Below are positions 60,319 to 64,000 of a DNA stretch of 64,000 bases, one piece after another. The DNA lies in the NCBI GenBank assembly GCA_965223775.1, contig OZ245021.1, positions 3,100,001 through 3,164,000 on the forward strand. The letters run 5' to 3'. Made by a program: the position numbers and the translations under genes. The notes under the pieces are model-generated. The model did not search any database. It was not told the origin of the DNA and saw nothing but the letters and a program-made list of their open reading frames with translations. Within the stretch, counting starts at the first letter, position 1; each line of letters begins with the position of its first letter. This DNA comes from JAJDXW01 sp965223775. GTDB lineage: Bacteria > Pseudomonadota > Gammaproteobacteria > HK1.

Positions 60319-61194
60319 ATGACGACGAACGGCCTCGTATCCGCCCGCCGGGGGCGCCGATTCGAGGTCCGCGACGATACGGGGGCGGTCCGACTCTGCC
60401 AGACTCGCCGCCGCCTCGGACCGATCGTGGTGGGCGACCGGGTAGTCATGCGGCCGCTCGAGTCGGGCGAAGGCATCATCGAAGCGGTCGACGAGCGCGG
60501 TTCGGTCCTCGCCCGGCCCGGACCCGCCGGCAGGAGCCGGGTGATCGCGGCCAACGTGGACCTCATCCTGGTGGTAACCGCATTGCGGCCGGCGAGCTCG
60601 CGCCGAATCGTCGACCGTCACCTCGTGGGAAGCGAGCATCTCGACATCTCCGCGGCCCTCGTGCTGAACAAGATCGATCTTCGCCGCGAAGTCCCGGACG
60701 GCCCGGACGGCCCGGACCTCGGTCCCTATCGCCTCGTCGGCTATCCCGTGTTCGAGACGAGCGCCCTCGCGGGCACCGGACTGGCGGCGCTCTCCGAGGC
60801 CCTGCGCGGCCGGGTCTGCGTCCTGGTCGGACCATCGGGCGCCGGCAAGTCGTCTCTCGTCCGCAGGCTCGTTCCCGGCGCGGACCTCGCGGTCGGCGCC
60901 CTCTCGCGCCGGGGCGAACAGGGACGGCATACCACCACCGTGTCGACCCTGCACGCGATCCCGGGAGGAGGATTCGTCATCGATTCGCCGGGGATGGCGG
61001 ACTTCGGTGAATGGACCTTGCCCGCGGGACGCGTCGCCGACGGGTTCCCCGAGATCCGGAGCTACTCGGGAAGATGTCGCTTCCGCAACTGCCTTCATCT
61101 TCACGAGCCCGACTGCGCGGTCGCCGCCGCGCCGGAGATCGATCCCGAACGCCTCGCCAGCTATCGGGAGATGGTGGAAGAAATGCGGCGCTGA
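60319..61194 (+). CDS. rsgA: Ribosome biogenesis GTPase RsgA
   Basis: 291 residues. Circularly permuted GTPase: G4 NKID at 117-120 precedes the P-loop GPSGAGKSS (171-179) and G3 DSPG. An N-terminal OB fold and a C-terminal zinc knuckle (CRFRNCLHLHEPDC) bind the 30S subunit. It helps late 30S maturation. Shorter than E. coli RsgA (350), as in many other proteobacteria. Confidence 0.95.
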   Translation: MTTNGLVSARRGRRFEVRDDTGAVRLCQTRRRLGPIVVGDRVVMRPLESGEGIIEAVDERGSVLARPGPAGRSRVIAANVDLILVVTALRPASSRRIVDRHLVGSEHLDISAALVLNKIDLRREVPDGPDGPDLGPYRLVGYPVFETSALAGTGLAALSEALRGRVCVLVGPSGAGKSSLVRRLVPGADLAVGALSRRGEQGRHTTTVSTLHAIPGGGFVIDSPGMADFGEWTLPAGRVADGFPEIRSYSGRCRFRNCLHLHEPDCAVAAAPEIDPERLASYREMVEEMRR

Positions 61195-61230
61195 GCCGGC
61201 TCCGAACCGGCGCGAGGGTCCACCCGCTCT

Positions 61231-61833
61231 TCAGAACACGACCTCGCGACGGCCGGAAAACGCATGGGCCAGGGTCCCGGAATCGACGAATTCGAGGTCC
61301 CCGCCGAGGGGCACGCCCTGGGCGATCCGGGTCGCGGTCACCGCGTGCTCCCGAGCCATCTCGGCCAGGTAGTGGGCCGTTGCCTCTCCCTCGGCGGTAG
61401 CGCCGGTAGCCAGGATGAGCTCCGACACGTCCTCGTCCGCGAGACGGCGCGCAAGCTCGTCGAGCCTGAGTTCTACGGGGCCGATCCCGTCGAGCGGCGA
61501 CAGGTTTCCCATCAGCACGAAGTAGACCCCTCGATAGTCCGTGCCCGTCTCGACGCGGACGACATCGGCGGGGTTCTCCACCACGCAGATCCGGGACCGG
61601 TCGCGCCGGGGACTCGCGCACACCGAGCACACCTCGTGCTCGGTGAGCGTCCGGCACTCCCGGCAGTGACCCACCCGGTCCATGGCTTCCACCAGGGTCG
61701 CCGCAAGCCGGCGCCCCGCGTCCCGATTGCGCTCGAGCAGGTGCCAGGTCATTCGCTGGGCGGTCCTCGGACCGACCCCGGGCAGGCATCGCAGCGCGTC
61801 GATGAGACCGTCGATCAGATCTCCGTCCGCCAT
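61231..61833 (-). CDS. recR: Recombination mediator RecR
   Basis: 200 residues. An N-terminal HhH (LRCLPGVGPRTAQRM), the zinc finger CRECRTLTEHEVCSVC, the Toprim domain (CVVENPADV) and a C-terminal Walker-B-like region. With RecF/RecO it loads RecA at gaps. Its ATG 61833 shares one base with the ybaB stop (TGATG). Confidence 0.97.
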   Translation of the reverse strand: MADGDLIDGLIDALRCLPGVGPRTAQRMTWHLLERNRDAGRRLAATLVEAMDRVGHCRECRTLTEHEVCSVCASPRRDRSRICVVENPADVVRVETGTDYRGVYFVLMGNLSPLDGIGPVELRLDELARRLADEDVSELILATGATAEGEATAHYLAEMAREHAVTATRIAQGVPLGGDLEFVDSGTLAHAFSGRREVVF

Positions 61834-62156
61834 CAAAACGGCAGCTTCAAGCCGGGGGGAAGGCTGAGGCCCGCGGTGAGACCGGACATTCTCTCCTGGC
61901 TCAGCTCCTCGACCTTGCGCACCGCATCGTTGACGGCGGCGGTCACGAGGTCTTCGAGCATCTCGCGGTCGCCGCCGACGAAGCTCTCGTCGATGCTCAC
62001 CCCGCGCGCCTGGTACCGGCCGTTCAGGGTGACGGTGACCACCCCGCCCCCGGCGCTCCCGGTCACCTCCAGGGACGCAAGCTCCTCCTGCGCCCGCTGC
62101 AGGTTCTCCTGCATCTGCTGCGCCTGCTTGAGCATCTGTCCGAGCCCACCCTTCAT
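61833..62156 (-). CDS. ybaB: YbaB/EbfC nucleoid-associated protein
   Basis: 107 residues, usual length. The N-terminal coiled coil (MLKQAQQMQENLQRAQEEL) is followed by the core TVTLNGRYQARGVSID and a C-terminal helix. It binds DNA as a dimer. Placed 11 bp after dnaX and coupled to recR, the conserved dnaX-ybaB-recR order. Confidence 0.96.
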   Translation of the reverse strand: MKGGLGQMLKQAQQMQENLQRAQEELASLEVTGSAGGGVVTVTLNGRYQARGVSIDESFVGGDREMLEDLVTAAVNDAVRKVEELSQERMSGLTAGLSLPPGLKLPF

Positions 62157-62167
62157 TGCGCCTCCCG

Positions 62168-63883
62168 TCAGTCCGGCGGTTGTATGGATCGGGTATTGCC
62201 CTCGAATCGCGCGAGGAGGTCCTGGTAGTCGGGCACATCACGGAGATCCCGGGACGCACGCTCGACGCGCTCGTCCTCGTCGCGCGCATCGCGCTCGGCC
62301 GGTGACTCCTGCTCCCGGGGAGCGATGTCGACCCGCAGCCGTATCGGCCGGCCGAGGTAGTCGCCGAGCGCGGACTCGAGCTTCGCCCGCGTGCCGGGCG
62401 TCAGCAATTGCGCGTGTTCCGGGTTCAAGCCGAGATCGACCGTCTTCTCGGTGTACCGGCGAACGACGCAGTTCGCGGCAAGCTGCCCGGTCACGCCGTT
62501 GAGAGCGAGGCGCGCGCAGAGCTCGGTCCAGCGGGACGGCGACAGGATCCCCTCGGTCTCCCCCGGGGCGGGAGTCTGCGCCGCGGGGGCCGGGGCCTGC
62601 TCCGCGGGGGCCGGGGCCTGCGCCGTCGGGGCCGGGACCTTCGCCGCGGGGGCCGGGACCTGCGCCGCCGGGGGCGGGGCCTGCGCATCGATTCCGGAGT
62701 GCGCCGGCGGCGTGCCCTCCGTGGGATGGGACGCCTCCGCCGGCTCCGGGACACGCGCCGTGGTCACCGCCGCATCCGGCTCCCGAACGGCAGCGGCCGC
62801 GGCAGCCGGCGCGAACGCGACCATGCGCAGCATCGTCATCTCGAACCCGGCCCGGGGGTGCGGCGCATAAGGGAGATCGCGCCGGCCCATGACTCCGATC
62901 TGGTAGCAAAGCTGGAGCGCCTCCGGCGAGAACCGGCCCGCGACCGCCCGCAAGGTATCGATCTCCTCGTCGTCTTCACGGCCGGCGGGCGCTACCTGCA
63001 GGGCGGCCATCCGCCCGAGGGCCTCGATGACATCGGCGAGGAGAATCTCGAAATCCGCCGCTTCTCCGGCGGCGCGGTCCAGGGTTTCGATCATGGCGGC
63101 GGGATCGGAGGACGCCAACGCCTCGAGGAGCGCGAACAGCCGGTCCCGGTCCACGGTACCAAGGAGGGCGCGCACGTCGGACGCGACGATCCGGCCGGCC
63201 CCGTAGGCCGCCGCCTGGTCCAGCAGGCTGAGGGCGTCGCGCATGCTCCCGTCGGCGGCGCGGCCAAGCACACGCAGCGCCGGCGGATCGGCCTCGATCG
63301 CTTCCTCGCCTGCGATTCGGGTCAGCTCCTCCCCGATCTCCTCGACACTCAGGCGGCGCAATCCGAACTGAAGGCAGCGCGACAGGACGGTGACCGGGAG
63401 TCGCTGCGGATCGGTGGTCGCAAGCAGGAACTTCACGTGCGGGGGCGGCTCCTCGAGCGTCTTCAGCAGCGCGTTGAAGCTGTGGCGGGAAAACATGTGC
63501 ACCTCGTCGATGAGGTACACCTTGAAGCGGGCCCGAATCGGGGCGTACTGGACGTTGTCGAGGAGGTCCCGCGTCTCCTCGACCCTGGCGCGCGAAGCCG
63601 CGTCCACCTCGATGAGATCGATGTGGCGGCCCTCGTCGATCTCGCGGCAGACTCCGCACTCGCCGCACGGCCGCGCCGTCGGGCCCTGCTCGCAATTGAG
63701 GCCCTTCGCGAACACCCGGGCGATGGTGGTCTTGCCCACCCCGCGGGTTCCGGAGAACAGATAGGCGTGGTGCAGCCGGTCGCGGTCGAAGGCGTTGACG
63801 AGGGCTCGCACCACGTGTTCCTGTCCCACAATGGCGTCGAAATTCCGCGGGCGCCACTTCCGGGCGAGCGCCTGGTAGCTCAT
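62168..63883 (-). CDS. dnaX: DNA polymerase III subunit tau/gamma
   Basis: 571 residues from ATG 63883. AAA+ clamp-loader core: MSYQALARKWRPRNFDAIVGQEH, Walker A GTRGVGKTT, a four-Cys zinc module (CEQGPTARPCGECGVC), DEVHMFS and SRCLQF. Residues about 400-460 form a linker of repeated Ala/Pro units; the C-terminal part binds alpha and DnaB in tau. No A-rich slippery site like that of E. coli was seen. Its start overlaps the stop of an upstream frame (ATGA). Confidence 0.96.
   Translation of the reverse strand: MSYQALARKWRPRNFDAIVGQEHVVRALVNAFDRDRLHHAYLFSGTRGVGKTTIARVFAKGLNCEQGPTARPCGECGVCREIDEGRHIDLIEVDAASRARVEETRDLLDNVQYAPIRARFKVYLIDEVHMFSRHSFNALLKTLEEPPPHVKFLLATTDPQRLPVTVLSRCLQFGLRRLSVEEIGEELTRIAGEEAIEADPPALRVLGRAADGSMRDALSLLDQAAAYGAGRIVASDVRALLGTVDRDRLFALLEALASSDPAAMIETLDRAAGEAADFEILLADVIEALGRMAALQVAPAGREDDEEIDTLRAVAGRFSPEALQLCYQIGVMGRRDLPYAPHPRAGFEMTMLRMVAFAPAAAAAAVREPDAAVTTARVPEPAEASHPTEGTPPAHSGIDAQAPPPAAQVPAPAAKVPAPTAQAPAPAEQAPAPAAQTPAPGETEGILSPSRWTELCARLALNGVTGQLAANCVVRRYTEKTVDLGLNPEHAQLLTPGTRAKLESALGDYLGRPIRLRVDIAPREQESPAERDARDEDERVERASRDLRDVPDYQDLLARFEGNTRSIQPPD
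62560..62690 (-). repeat. 24-nt tandem repeat encoding the DnaX Ala/Pro linker
   Basis: About five degenerate 24-nt units, each encoding eight residues of the type PAPAAQV/A. On the plus strand they appear as GCGGGGGCCGGGGCCTG-like blocks at 62581-62680. In-frame and within dnaX, so likely a length-variable flexible linker. Confidence 0.7.
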
Positions 63884-64000
63884 GCCGGCGCTTCCGTGGG
63901 GGGGGCGGTTCCATAGAGCCACTCCCGGGCGGAGCGTGCCACGCTGCGCGAGACGAATACGTCGAAGGCATCCGGCGCGCGATCGCGCCGGATCACGACC
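63880..64000 (-). CDS. C-terminal end of an unidentified protein upstream of dnaX
   Basis: 39 codons plus TGA are visible, ending ...VARSAREWLYGTAPPTEAPA; the TGA overlaps the dnaX ATG. The frame runs off the right edge. The sequence DAFDVFVSRSVARSAREWLYG looks like folded protein, but no family can be named from this fragment. Many gammaproteobacteria have apt here, whose C-terminus differs. Confidence 0.4.
   Translation of the reverse strand, partial: VVIRRDRAPDAFDVFVSRSVARSAREWLYGTAPPTEAPA

Overview
The window reads as chromosome of a GC-rich gammaproteobacterium. The evidence is the gene order infC-rpmI-rplT-pheS-pheT-ihfA-merR-tRNA-Pro, the dnaX-ybaB-recR block, and single copies of orn, rsgA, tsaE, nnr, mnmA, mlaC-like and yhdP-like genes. 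A genus cannot be named from sequence alone. About 70 features are supported: three tRNAs, an integrated 11.7-kb element and one insertion sequence nested inside it.

Layout. 1-2.2 kb: a nitrate/nitrite-porter-type MFS gene running off the left edge, a divergent FNR-type regulator with candidate iron-sulfur cysteines, and an FNR box between them. 2.2-6.1 kb: a lone molybdenum hydroxylase large subunit and a creatinase. 6.3-12 kb (minus strand): tRNA-Pro, MerR, IHF-alpha, PheT, PheS, L20, L35 and IF-3. thrS is turned round and faces away from infC. 14.4-18 kb: tRNA-Val, uvrB, an aspartate-type aminotransferase and tRNA-Asn.

18.2-29.9 kb: an element integrated at the 3' end of tRNA-Asn, bounded by a 19-bp direct repeat. 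It carries a tyrosine integrase, an AlpA-type regulator and a compact, overlapping virion-head operon: large terminase, zinc-ribbon microprotein, HNH nuclease, HK97-type capsid, prohead protease, connector, portal and neck/tail-completion proteins. It has no tail tube, tape measure, fibre, lysis or recognisable replication genes. This matches the plan of a capsid-forming phage satellite (cf-PICI-like) better than that of a complete prophage. The capsid gene is split by an IS10/IS50-type IS4-family insertion with a 9-bp target duplication; removing it in silico restores one 421-residue capsid frame. An identical 25-bp hairpin repeat sits just before the first and just after the last gene of the head operon.

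29.9-47.9 kb: catabolic and transport genes. These are a YejA-like peptide-binding protein, cupin dioxygenase, VOC protein, alpha/beta hydrolase, 2OG-Fe(II) oxygenase, thioesterase, metallo-beta-lactamase-fold hydrolase, a complete D-hydantoin pathway (racemase, D-hydantoinase, D-carbamoylase), acyl-CoA dehydrogenase, acyl-CoA ligase, LD-carboxypeptidase, MlaC-like lipid carrier and a MATE exporter. A 178-bp imperfect palindrome lies between the convergent racemase and carbamoylase genes. 48-64 kb: a fused FAD/Fe-S dehydrogenase, YhdP-like AsmA protein, MnmA, AmiC-type amidase, TsaE, Nnr, Orn, RsgA, RecR, YbaB and DnaX.
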